A DNA stretch of 36,571 nt from Acidimicrobiia bacterium (GTDB lineage Bacteria; Actinomycetota; Acidimicrobiia; Spongiisociales; UBA5794). The stretch is from NCBI GenBank assembly GCA_030064765.1, contig JASJEG010000029.1, positions 1-36,571 of the forward strand, in the 5' to 3' direction. Positions within the stretch are counted from its first letter, which is position 1, and every line of letters starts with the position of its first letter. Both the position numbers and the translations under genes were made by a program. Below are positions 27,317-34,791 of the stretch, piece by piece. The notes beneath the pieces are model-generated. The model was not told the origin of the DNA. It did not search any database and worked only from the letters and a program-made list of their open reading frames with translations.

Positions 27317-27449
27317 GAAGACTTGTCGAAGCGAGGGGGTGGCGCGCTGCCGGCGCCGCCCCCTCCGCCATTTCTGCAACTCGAGCTGGTCTCATTGGGG
27401 GACCGCATTGCCGTGCGAGGAGTCAGGCTTCACCTCTACAGTGTCGATC

Positions 27450-27872
27450 ATGGATGCGATGGTCGCAGTTGAGATCCCGCTGGTCGGGGACAACCGTCAC
27501 AAGAACTGGGCGAAGGTCATCGCGCATGTTGACGAAGCCAAGTCGTCCGGATGGGCTTTCGACGGCGAGTTCATCGCCGCCGGCGGTGTCCAGGATGTCC
27601 CGGTCGGCTCGGTAGTGATGGTCTATGGCGAGCGGGGTTCGCGTGCCAACCCTCAGATCGAGGCCCGGGTTTATACGGCAAACGCCGACGGCACGCTAAC
27701 GCATGAGCAGACAGCGACGGGGCGGGCGTGGGCACGGACGCTGCGCGACCGAGTATCAGAGCTGCTGGAGCAAACCGCGAACAATCCGCCCCAGCAAATC
27801 GAGTGGGATCCGGCAATCATGAGGTACAGCGACGACGCCATCCGCGAAGAAGCACAGCGGCGCGGCCTGTAG
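27450..27872 (+). CDS. Conserved-looking hypothetical protein
   Basis: MDAMVAVEIPLVGDNRHKNWAKVIAHVDEAKSSGWAFDGEFIAAGGVQDVPVGSVVMVYGERGSRANPQIEARVYTANADG...; co-directional and 9 bp before the next CDS. Confidence 0.75.
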   Translation: MDAMVAVEIPLVGDNRHKNWAKVIAHVDEAKSSGWAFDGEFIAAGGVQDVPVGSVVMVYGERGSRANPQIEARVYTANADGTLTHEQTATGRAWARTLRDRVSELLEQTANNPPQQIEWDPAIMRYSDDAIREEAQRRGL

Positions 27873-27881
27873 GAGGGAACC

Positions 27882-28682
27882 ATGCCTTACGCAGAGGTCA
27901 ACGGGACACGACTGCACATCCGACAGAGTGGGGAAGGGCCGGTTGCGCTGTTCATACACGGCTTCCCGCTCGATTCTTCGATGTGGATCGAACAGCTCGA
28001 GGATCTCGGATCGCTGCGCCGCTGTATCGCGGTCGATCTGCGTGGTTTCGGTCGTTCGGCTCCTGTAACGGGAGCCCCGTTGACGATGGAGCAACACGCC
28101 GACGATGTAGCGGCTGTGCTCGACCTCGTCTCGGCCGAGCAGGCTGACATAGTCGGACTCTCGATGGGTGGCTATGTGGCGATGGCTTTTGCCGACATGT
28201 ATCCGGACCGGGTTCGTTCGCTGGCATTGATCGACACTCGGTCCGGTGCCGACTCAGAAGAAGCCAAAGCCGGCCGCAACGCGATGGCTGAGCGTTTGAT
28301 CGACGAGGGCCGTATCGCCATCGCCGAGGCAATGGAAAGCGGTTTGCTCGCACCGCAAGCGACGATTGCCGTTCGGGCCAGACTGCGATCGATGGTCGAG
28401 GCCTGTCCCTATGAGACCATCGTGGGTGCGCTTGGCGGGATGAGGGATCGGCCCGATCGCACCGCCATCCTGCGCTCGGTTTCGGTACCGGCGGCAGTGA
28501 TCGTCGGCGAGCAGGATGCCGTTACTCCGCCAACCGAGGCGGAGGCGATGGCAGTAGCTCTGCCGGATGCCGCCCTCACCATCGTGCCCGGCGCCGGGCA
28601 CATGGCCCCAGTCGAACAGCCCGCCGCTGTCAACGAGGCGCTGCGCATCCTCCTGGCACGCGCCAGCGGACAAGTCGACTGA
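27882..28682 (+). CDS. Alpha/beta hydrolase
   Basis: VALFIHGFPLDSSMW...VDLRGFGRSAP...ADIVGLSMGGYVAMAFA (G-x-S-x-G)...PGAGHMAPVEQPAAVNEAL. Confidence 0.93.
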   Translation: MPYAEVNGTRLHIRQSGEGPVALFIHGFPLDSSMWIEQLEDLGSLRRCIAVDLRGFGRSAPVTGAPLTMEQHADDVAAVLDLVSAEQADIVGLSMGGYVAMAFADMYPDRVRSLALIDTRSGADSEEAKAGRNAMAERLIDEGRIAIAEAMESGLLAPQATIAVRARLRSMVEACPYETIVGALGGMRDRPDRTAILRSVSVPAAVIVGEQDAVTPPTEAEAMAVALPDAALTIVPGAGHMAPVEQPAAVNEALRILLARASGQVD

Positions 28683-28719
28683 GTTACCCTCTGGCACCAA
28701 CGGGACGAGGGAGAGCGGC

Positions 28720-30039
28720 TTGAAGAACGACGAGCGCACCATCTTCGGATGGGCAATGTATGACTGGGCGAATTCGGCCTACATCACCATTTTCGGGGCC
28801 GTGATTGGGGCGTTCTTCACCGGCACCATCATGCCGGATGATCGCTACTGGGGCCTTTCTGGCGAAGCGCTGTTCTCGATACTGGTGGGCATCGGCAGCA
28901 TCCTCCTCATGCTCGCCATGCCGGTGCTCGGAGCGATGGCCGACTATGCGGAAGCCAAGAAACGCTATCTCCGCAGCTTCATGATCCTGGGATCGGCTTT
29001 TGTGCTGATAACCCCGTTCATCCCGGACGGCCAGGTCCCACTGTTCTTGCTGGTAACGCTGGTCGGCCAGTTCGGGTTTGTGGCCGCCAATGTCTTCTAC
29101 GACGGTTTCCTGCCCGAGATCGCCACAGACGAGACGATCGACAAAGTCTCGTCGAAGGGCTTTGCTCTCGGCTATCTGGGTGGCGGCCTCTATCTGGTCG
29201 TTGCCCTCGCACTGATCATGTTCTCCAGCGACGAAGCCGGCGCCACGCTCACCGAGAGTCTGGCGGCTCGCATCGGGATCTTCGGGTCGGGGATCTGGTG
29301 GATCGGCTTCTCCATATTCTCGCTGAGCCGGCTTCCCGCGGACGGGCCCTCACCCGAGGAGCAGATGTCGCTGGCGGACTATATCGCCATCGGATTCGGG
29401 CGGACCGTAAGCACCACGCGCAAACTGAGGAAGTTCCCCCAACTGCTCTTGTTCGTGGTTGCCTTCATCATCTACAACTCCGGTACCGGAACAGTGATCG
29501 CCGTCTCCGGGCCCTACGCCGAAGACACATTGAATCTGGAGCTGGAGACGATCGCGCTGGCATTCCTGATCGTGCAGTTCATCGCATTCTTTGGTGCCCT
29601 CATGTTTGGCGCAATCGCCGGCCGTACCGGCCCGAAGCGGGCTGTGATGATCACGCTCGTTGTCTGGACGGGCCTAGCGGCCATGGCGTTCTTTCTACCG
29701 GAAGGCTCTGCGGCCGGGTTCCTGCTGCTCGCTGCAATCGTCGGGTTCGTCCTCGGTGGGGTTCAGGCGTTATCTCGCTCGCTGTACGGCACGATGATCC
29801 CGGAGGAAGCTTCGGCCGAGTTCTTCGGGTTCTTCTCAGTGTTCTCCAAGCTCTCCGGCATCGGCCCACTCGTGTTCGGCGCCATCAGTGCCCTGACAGG
29901 ATCCGGGCGCACGGCGATCCTGTCGGTCGCTGCCTTCTTCCTCGTTGGACTAGCTCTGCTGGCGCGGGTCGACATTGCAGAGGCGCGAGCATCGCGGGAG
30001 CGTTGGTCGTTCGAGGGGGCGCTCACCGAGGCCGATTAG
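28720..30039 (+). CDS. MFS transporter, UMF1 (Atg22-like) family
   Basis: TTG start: MKNDERTIFGWAMYDWANSAYITIFGAVIGAFF...GAMADYAEAKKRYL...NVFYDGFLPEIA..ETIDKVSSKGFALGYLGGGLYLVVAL. Confidence 0.88.
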   Translation: MKNDERTIFGWAMYDWANSAYITIFGAVIGAFFTGTIMPDDRYWGLSGEALFSILVGIGSILLMLAMPVLGAMADYAEAKKRYLRSFMILGSAFVLITPFIPDGQVPLFLLVTLVGQFGFVAANVFYDGFLPEIATDETIDKVSSKGFALGYLGGGLYLVVALALIMFSSDEAGATLTESLAARIGIFGSGIWWIGFSIFSLSRLPADGPSPEEQMSLADYIAIGFGRTVSTTRKLRKFPQLLLFVVAFIIYNSGTGTVIAVSGPYAEDTLNLELETIALAFLIVQFIAFFGALMFGAIAGRTGPKRAVMITLVVWTGLAAMAFFLPEGSAAGFLLLAAIVGFVLGGVQALSRSLYGTMIPEEASAEFFGFFSVFSKLSGIGPLVFGAISALTGSGRTAILSVAAFFLVGLALLARVDIAEARASRERWSFEGALTEAD

Positions 30040-30081
30040 CCGGTGTCGCGATAGAGCCGCGATTCAGGTAGCGTCGCTGCG

Positions 30082-31323
30082 ATGCGTCTCTACAAGACCC
30101 TCGCTGTGTTGCTTCTCGTGTTCGCTGCTGCATGTGGCGATCCGAGCGGAACCGCAGACGACGAGCCGACCAGTTCGACCGCTACCACGGTTCCGGTGGA
30201 AACAACACTGCCGCCGTCCAGCGTCCCCGAGACCACTGCTCGTGCTCCGGAAACCACTACTACTGCGACTTCGTCCACGACGACCACGTTGCCCTTGGGC
30301 TCGCTAGACGATCTCGAGATAAGGGCGGTGGAGTTTGCCTCGGGGTTCACCCAGCCGGTCTTTCTCGCCGCAGCTCCGGGTGGTGGGGATGTCTTCGTCG
30401 TTGACCAGCCCGGTGTCATCTGGGTGCTCGGCGAAGAAGAGGTAGGCGTATTCCTCGACATCTCGGCCGATGTTGCATTTGGCGGGGAACAGGGTCTGCT
30501 GGGTCTTGCTTTCCACCCGGATTACGCAGCGAACGGCCTCTTCTATGTTCACTACTCGGGCCGCAACGGGGACACGGTCATCGAGCAGGTGACTGCGGTC
30601 GGGGGTGTTCCCGATCCTGCCACCAGGTCCGAAATACTGCGTGTCGGTCAGCCGGCCGGCAATCACAACGGCGGCATGATCGCGTTCGGGCCCGATGGCC
30701 ACCTCTGGATCGGCCTGGGCGACGGCGGGGGAGCGAACGATCAGTTCGGCCAGGGGCAGCGCGCCGACACGCTTCTCGGCGCGATGTTGCGGATCGCAGT
30801 TGGTCCGCAAATCGAGGGCTACACCGTTCCGCCCGGAAACCTGGAAGCGGAGGTATGGGCAATCGGGTTGCGTAACCCGTGGCGCTGGGCGTTTGATGGA
30901 GACGATCTGTGGATAGGCGACGTTGGCCAGAATCGGATCGAAGAGGTCAGTCTCGTCAACTGGACGGCAGGCAACCCCAACTTCGGTTGGTCGATCATGG
31001 AAGGCACGGAGTGTTTCGAGCGGAGTGAATGTGACCGTTCGGGACTGATTCTCCCGCTCTATGAGTATCCTCACTCGGACGGGTGCTCGATCACGGGCGG
31101 GGTTGTCTACCGCGGAGCTGCGATGCCCGAGCTGGCAGGGCATTTTCTGTTTGCGGACTACTGCTCCGGCTGGGTACGGAGTGTCGACAAGGCCGGCGAT
31201 GTGCGGGAATGGCTTCCAGTAGGCAGCATCAGCACGATTACGTCATTCGGCGTCGGATCGGACGGGGAGGCCTATGTGCTCTCGGCCGGCGGAACGGTCT
31301 ACCGGCTGCAGCGCGCCCCCTAG
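30082..31323 (+). CDS. PQQ-dependent sugar (glucose/sorbosone) dehydrogenase-like lipoprotein
   Basis: Lipobox ACGDPSG, Thr/Ser-rich linker, FASGFTQPVFLAAAPGGGDVFVVDQPGVIWVL...EQGLLGLAFHPDYAANGLFYVHY...NHNGGMIAFGPDGHLWIGLGDGGG...GLRNPWRWAFDGDDLWIGDVGQNRIEEV...NFGWSIMEG. Confidence 0.93.
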   Translation: MRLYKTLAVLLLVFAAACGDPSGTADDEPTSSTATTVPVETTLPPSSVPETTARAPETTTTATSSTTTTLPLGSLDDLEIRAVEFASGFTQPVFLAAAPGGGDVFVVDQPGVIWVLGEEEVGVFLDISADVAFGGEQGLLGLAFHPDYAANGLFYVHYSGRNGDTVIEQVTAVGGVPDPATRSEILRVGQPAGNHNGGMIAFGPDGHLWIGLGDGGGANDQFGQGQRADTLLGAMLRIAVGPQIEGYTVPPGNLEAEVWAIGLRNPWRWAFDGDDLWIGDVGQNRIEEVSLVNWTAGNPNFGWSIMEGTECFERSECDRSGLILPLYEYPHSDGCSITGGVVYRGAAMPELAGHFLFADYCSGWVRSVDKAGDVREWLPVGSISTITSFGVGSDGEAYVLSAGGTVYRLQRAP

Positions 31324-31344
31324 CGAATCATGGATCGCTCGGTG

Positions 31345-32001
31345 CTACTCGAGATCGTCGATGCCATCGATCGCAGCGCGAAACGCGGCGGCCTCCGCAC
31401 GCCGGGTCATGTCGAGCTTGTGAAGTAGGGCGGACACATAGTTCTTGACGGTCTTCTCCGCCAAGCTCAGTTCATCGGCGATCTGCCGGTTGGTCAAACC
31501 GTCGGCAATGAGCGACAGCACCCGTCTTTCCTGCGGAGAAAGGCGCCGGAGGCGTTCTGCTAGGTGCGCTTCGGCACCGCCGCCATCGAGCGCTGCCTGA
31601 GCCCGGTTGTCGATCACCAGCTCCTCTCCCTGCATGACGCGGCGGATGGTATCTACCAGCGAGCTCAACGCCATTCGCTTGATGACGTAGCCCGACGCTC
31701 CAGCCTCGATCGATGAGCGCAGCAGATCCAGATCGGCGTATGTCGTGAACATCACCACCCGAATCGCCGGGTTGGCTTCTTTGATCGTTCGGCAAGCATC
31801 GATACCCGAGCAATCGTTGAGCCGGATGTCCATCAACACGACGTCGGGTTGCAGGGTGGCGGCTGCGTCTACTGCCTCCTCGCAGTTGCCGGCCTCGCCT
31901 ACCAGCGTCATGTCATGCTGGCTGTCTATGAATGAGGCAACGCCCGCGCGCACCACATAATGATCGTCGACGACGAGTACCCGTATTGCCATTGCATGCA
32001 A
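31345..32001 (-). CDS. NarL/FixJ-family response regulator, DosR-like (paralogue 1)
   Basis: IRVLVVDDHYVVRAGVASFI...DVVLMDIRLNDCSG...LSPQERRVLSLIADGLTNRQIADELSLAEKTVKNYVSALLHKLDM. Likely start MAIRVLVV at 31992. Confidence 0.93.
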   Translation of the reverse strand: MHAMAIRVLVVDDHYVVRAGVASFIDSQHDMTLVGEAGNCEEAVDAAATLQPDVVLMDIRLNDCSGIDACRTIKEANPAIRVVMFTTYADLDLLRSSIEAGASGYVIKRMALSSLVDTIRRVMQGEELVIDNRAQAALDGGGAEAHLAERLRRLSPQERRVLSLIADGLTNRQIADELSLAEKTVKNYVSALLHKLDMTRRAEAAAFRAAIDGIDDLE

Positions 32002-32045
32002 GACCCTACTGCGCCCACGACTCGCCTCGTCCCATCAGAGTATTG

Positions 32046-32714
32046 CTACTCGTCGATCCAGTCTTCGGGCGGGTACTTGGCCTCGCGGTCGGCTATGCGG
32101 CGCGCCATGTAGGCGGCCGCCTCGTTGCGGTTTCGCAGGCCGAGCTTGGCAAGGAGGCGAGAGATGTAGTTCTTGACGGTCTTCTCAGCTAGGAAGACCC
32201 GGTCGGCTATCTCACGGTTGGTCAGCCCGTCGGCAATCAGCTCCAAGATTCGGACCTCGCGCTCCGACAACTGGGAGAAGACGGGATCGCCCACGCTCTG
32301 ACCGCGGATCTGATTGAACAGCTTGGCGGTTGCCGCTGGATCGATAACGGAGGCGCCCTCACACACGGAACGAACTGCGTCGACGATTCGGTCGCCATCT
32401 ATGCGCTTCACGAGATACCCCGACGCGCCGGCCAAGATCGCCTCGTGCACGGTCTCCTCGTCGACGTGTGACGACAGCATGAGCACCTTGATCTCCGGGA
32501 AGCGCTCGACAATGGTGCGGCAAGCAGCGACTCCGCTCATATCCGGGAGCCGCACGTCCATGACGACGACGTCGGGCGAGTCGTACCCGGCGCGCCGGAT
32601 GGCAGAGGCCCCGCTAGCCGCTTCGCCGGCGACCTCGATGTCATCCTGGGAAGTCAGCAGGGCACGAAGGCCTTCCCGCACGACCGGATGATCGTCAACA
32701 ACCAGAACTCGCAA
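32046..32714 (-). CDS. NarL/FixJ-family response regulator, DosR-like (paralogue 2)
   Basis: LRVLVVDDHPVVREGLRALL...DVVVMDVRLPDMSG...ILAGASGYLVKRIDG...LSEREVRILELIADGLTNREIADRVFLAEKTVKNYISRLLAKLGL. TTG start at 32714 suggested; ORF is open to 32849. Confidence 0.92.
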   Translation of the reverse strand: MRVLVVDDHPVVREGLRALLTSQDDIEVAGEAASGASAIRRAGYDSPDVVVMDVRLPDMSGVAACRTIVERFPEIKVLMLSSHVDEETVHEAILAGASGYLVKRIDGDRIVDAVRSVCEGASVIDPAATAKLFNQIRGQSVGDPVFSQLSEREVRILELIADGLTNREIADRVFLAEKTVKNYISRLLAKLGLRNRNEAAAYMARRIADREAKYPPEDWIDE

Positions 32715-32786
32715 TTTGAATCCTCTCGCTTCGCACACGCTAACGAAGGACGCAATCGGAAGAATCCGCCCAATCGCCCCACCCCA

Positions 32787-32802
32787 GGGGCCGTTCGGCC
32801 CC
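32787..32802. promoter_or_regulatory. Palindrome GGGGCC-GTTC-GGCCCC, candidate DosR-type operator variant
   Basis: Perfect 6-bp arms with 4-nt spacer in the divergent intergenic region between response regulator 2 and the histidine kinase; same 5-4-5 geometry as GGGAC-N4-GTCCC. Confidence 0.4.
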
Positions 32803-32821
32803 AAACCAGTGGACGAGTATC

Positions 32822-33943
32822 GTGCCCCGCATGGATTCCACGGAGTCACGCGACCGCTTCACCGAGCTGCTCGACGCAGCAGCGCAGGTCTCTGAGCAGG
32901 GCGAGCTCCATGGTCTCTTGGAGTCGCTGGTCGAGATAGCAATGGGTCTGACCGGAGCGAGCCACGGTGCTCTGGGAGTCGTTGGGCCCCATGGCTTCCT
33001 GGTTGATTTCATCCACCGCGGGATCGACATGGAAACCGCCCAGCGGATTGGTCACCTCCCCTTGGGCATGGGCGTCCTCGGTGCGATTACTCGCGGGGAA
33101 ACCGTGCGAACCGACGACCTGTCTGCGCATCCGGACTCAACCGGCTTCCCGGTACATCACCCGGCGCTGGGGTCGTTTCTGGGAGTACCGCTGCGCACCC
33201 GCACCGAGCTGTTCGGCAACATCTATCTCGCCGACAAGCCCGGTGGTTTCACTGAGGAGGATCAAGCCACCATTGAGACGCTCTCGATTATCGCCGGCTC
33301 GGCCGTGGCCAACGTGCGAATCCACCGGAGACTGCGCGATGCCGCCGTTGCAGAAGACCGGGCGCGGATTGCTCGCGACGTACATGACGACATCATCCAG
33401 GATCTTTTTGCGGTAGGGCTCTCGCTGCAGGGTCTTGCCGATTCGATGGAGGACATCCCGGAGCAGCAGGACATAGTGCGGACCCAAGTGGCTCGGGTCG
33501 ACGACTGCATCACATCGCTGCGTCAGTTCATATTCAATCTACGGCAGCCGAGTTCCCATACCCGCGACCTCGAGATCGAGGTGAGCGAGCTCGTGGAGGA
33601 GCTCGCCGAGCCATACTCGGCGGAAGTCGAGGTTGCTGTTGACGCGATGGTCGATGGGTTCGGCAATGATTTAGCCGATGCCGTTCTGCACATCATCAAG
33701 GAGGCAACCAGCAACGCGCTCCGTCACTCGGAAAGCCCGGTGGTGCGGGTGCTGGTCACAGGTGGCTTCAACAACCTCTCAGTTTCAGTGATCGATCACG
33801 GCAGGGGTTTCGATGTGGATGCAGACCACCCCGGGATGGGCTTGTCCAATCTCAGGCAACGTGCGGCCGAGGTCGGCGGTGACCTTGCTGTGCAGAGCAG
33901 TGGATCGGGAACAACGGTCACACTGGTTCTACCGATCACCTGA
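32822..33943 (+). CDS. GAF-domain HisKA_3 sensor histidine kinase, DosS/DevS-like
   Basis: ELLDAAAQVSEQGELHGLLESLVEIAMGLTGASHGALGVVGPHGFLVDFIHRGID...GFPVHHPALGSFLGVPLRTRTELFGNIYLADKPGGFTEED; H-box ARIARDVHDDIIQDLFAVGLSLQ; HATPase GMGLSNLRQRAAEVGGDLAVQSSGSGTTVTLVLP. Confidence 0.92.
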   Translation: MPRMDSTESRDRFTELLDAAAQVSEQGELHGLLESLVEIAMGLTGASHGALGVVGPHGFLVDFIHRGIDMETAQRIGHLPLGMGVLGAITRGETVRTDDLSAHPDSTGFPVHHPALGSFLGVPLRTRTELFGNIYLADKPGGFTEEDQATIETLSIIAGSAVANVRIHRRLRDAAVAEDRARIARDVHDDIIQDLFAVGLSLQGLADSMEDIPEQQDIVRTQVARVDDCITSLRQFIFNLRQPSSHTRDLEIEVSELVEELAEPYSAEVEVAVDAMVDGFGNDLADAVLHIIKEATSNALRHSESPVVRVLVTGGFNNLSVSVIDHGRGFDVDADHPGMGLSNLRQRAAEVGGDLAVQSSGSGTTVTLVLPIT

Positions 33944-33968
33944 GCACCACGACTCGGTTGAAAGAAAA

Positions 33969-34031
33969 GGGACCCAAAAAGGGACTTTTCGGGACCTTCG
34001 TCCCAGAGTGTCGGGACTATGGGTCCCGACA
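33969..34031. promoter_or_regulatory. Cluster of GGGAC half-sites with two palindromes, candidate DosR-type operators
   Basis: GGGAC starts at 33969, 33981, 33991 and 34013. Site A GGGAC-CTTC-GTCCC (33991-34004) sits within TTCGGGACCTTCGTCCCAGA. Site B TGTCGGGAC-TATGG-GTCCCGACA is at 34009-34031. Confidence 0.6.
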
Positions 34032-34049
34032 TCTGTTAGCGAGTCGCTC

Positions 34050-34055
34050 TACGAT
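34050..34055 (+). promoter_or_regulatory. Possible -10 element (TACGAT) downstream of the GGGAC operator cluster
   Basis: TACGAT fits TANNNT; the expected -35 region overlaps palindrome B. Confidence 0.25.
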
Positions 34056-34126
34056 GGCGCCAGCCGGTGTTGTATGCACGACCGGCGATATGAGCTTGCA
34101 TAACCGTTGAGTGAGTGGGGAGGACC

Positions 34127-34276
34127 ATGACCAGCGAAGGCGAGAGCGACGGCGCGGTCGAGGCTGAGTTCAAGCCCCGCGGGACCGTTGCGTTTGCGGT
34201 TGCTTTTGTGGTGGTGCTGCTGCTGATGTGGTTCAGCATCTACATCATCATGTTGACGCGAGGCACGACGATATGA
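34127..34276 (+). CDS. 49-aa single-TM protein, candidate small subunit of ba3-type oxidase
   Basis: Not in ORF track. GGGGAGGACC RBS then MTSEGESDGAVEAEFKPRGTVAFAVAFVVVLLLMWFSIYIIMLTRGTTI*; stop overlaps the subunit II ATG (ATGA). Confidence 0.75.
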   Translation: MTSEGESDGAVEAEFKPRGTVAFAVAFVVVLLLMWFSIYIIMLTRGTTI

Positions 34277-34779
34277 GCGCTCCAGAGAGTGCCGAGACAC
34301 TCACGATGCACGTCGATCCAACGGAGCGGGCGTGGATCCGGACTGCGATCGTGATTCTCGTCGTATTCGCCGTGTCGGTCACGATTGCTGGTTTCATGCT
34401 CGGTATCCAACTACCGACGACCGAGCAGCGGGTGAACCCCCAGACCGTGCAAAACGCTCTTCCGTGGTCGGAGCCCGGTATCCGTGAGATCGTCGCCGGC
34501 GAGCAGTACGACGTTTACATAGTCGCCAAGCGTTTCTTCTACGAGCCCGGTACTTTCGAGGTCCCTGCCGGCGCCGAGGTCACCTTCTACGTGACTGCAA
34601 CAGATGTGCAACACGGCTTCAAGATCCAGGACACCAACATCAACTTCATGGTGATTCCCGGGCAGGTGTCGACGCTCACGCACACATTCGAAGATCCCGG
34701 TACCTATGACTACATCTGCACCGAGTATTGCGGTCTCGGGCATGCGGTCATGTTCGGCTCTCTGACGGTCACCCCGTAG
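34273..34779 (+). CDS. cbaB: Cytochrome c oxidase subunit II, ba3-type, CuA-binding
   Basis: One TM helix; EQYDVYIVAKRFFYEPGTFEVPAGAEVTFYVTATDVQHGFKIQDTNINFMVIPGQVSTLTHTFEDPGTYDYICTEYCGLGHAVM (C-x3-C-x3-H-x2-M CuA). Confidence 0.93.
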   Translation: MSAPESAETLTMHVDPTERAWIRTAIVILVVFAVSVTIAGFMLGIQLPTTEQRVNPQTVQNALPWSEPGIREIVAGEQYDVYIVAKRFFYEPGTFEVPAGAEVTFYVTATDVQHGFKIQDTNINFMVIPGQVSTLTHTFEDPGTYDYICTEYCGLGHAVMFGSLTVTP

Positions 34780-34791
34780 GAAGGAGACAGC

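Noticed and set aside
26339-27379. 346-aa minus-strand ORF opposite the nucleotidase
   Set aside because: Arg/His-rich composition, no domain, wholly antisense to a confident CDS.
33991-34030. Reading the GGGAC palindromes purely as a Rho-independent terminator of the kinase gene
   Set aside because: Possible but not preferred: no T tract follows, half-sites repeat at helical spacing, and site A closely matches the DosR core. Left as the main alternative to test.
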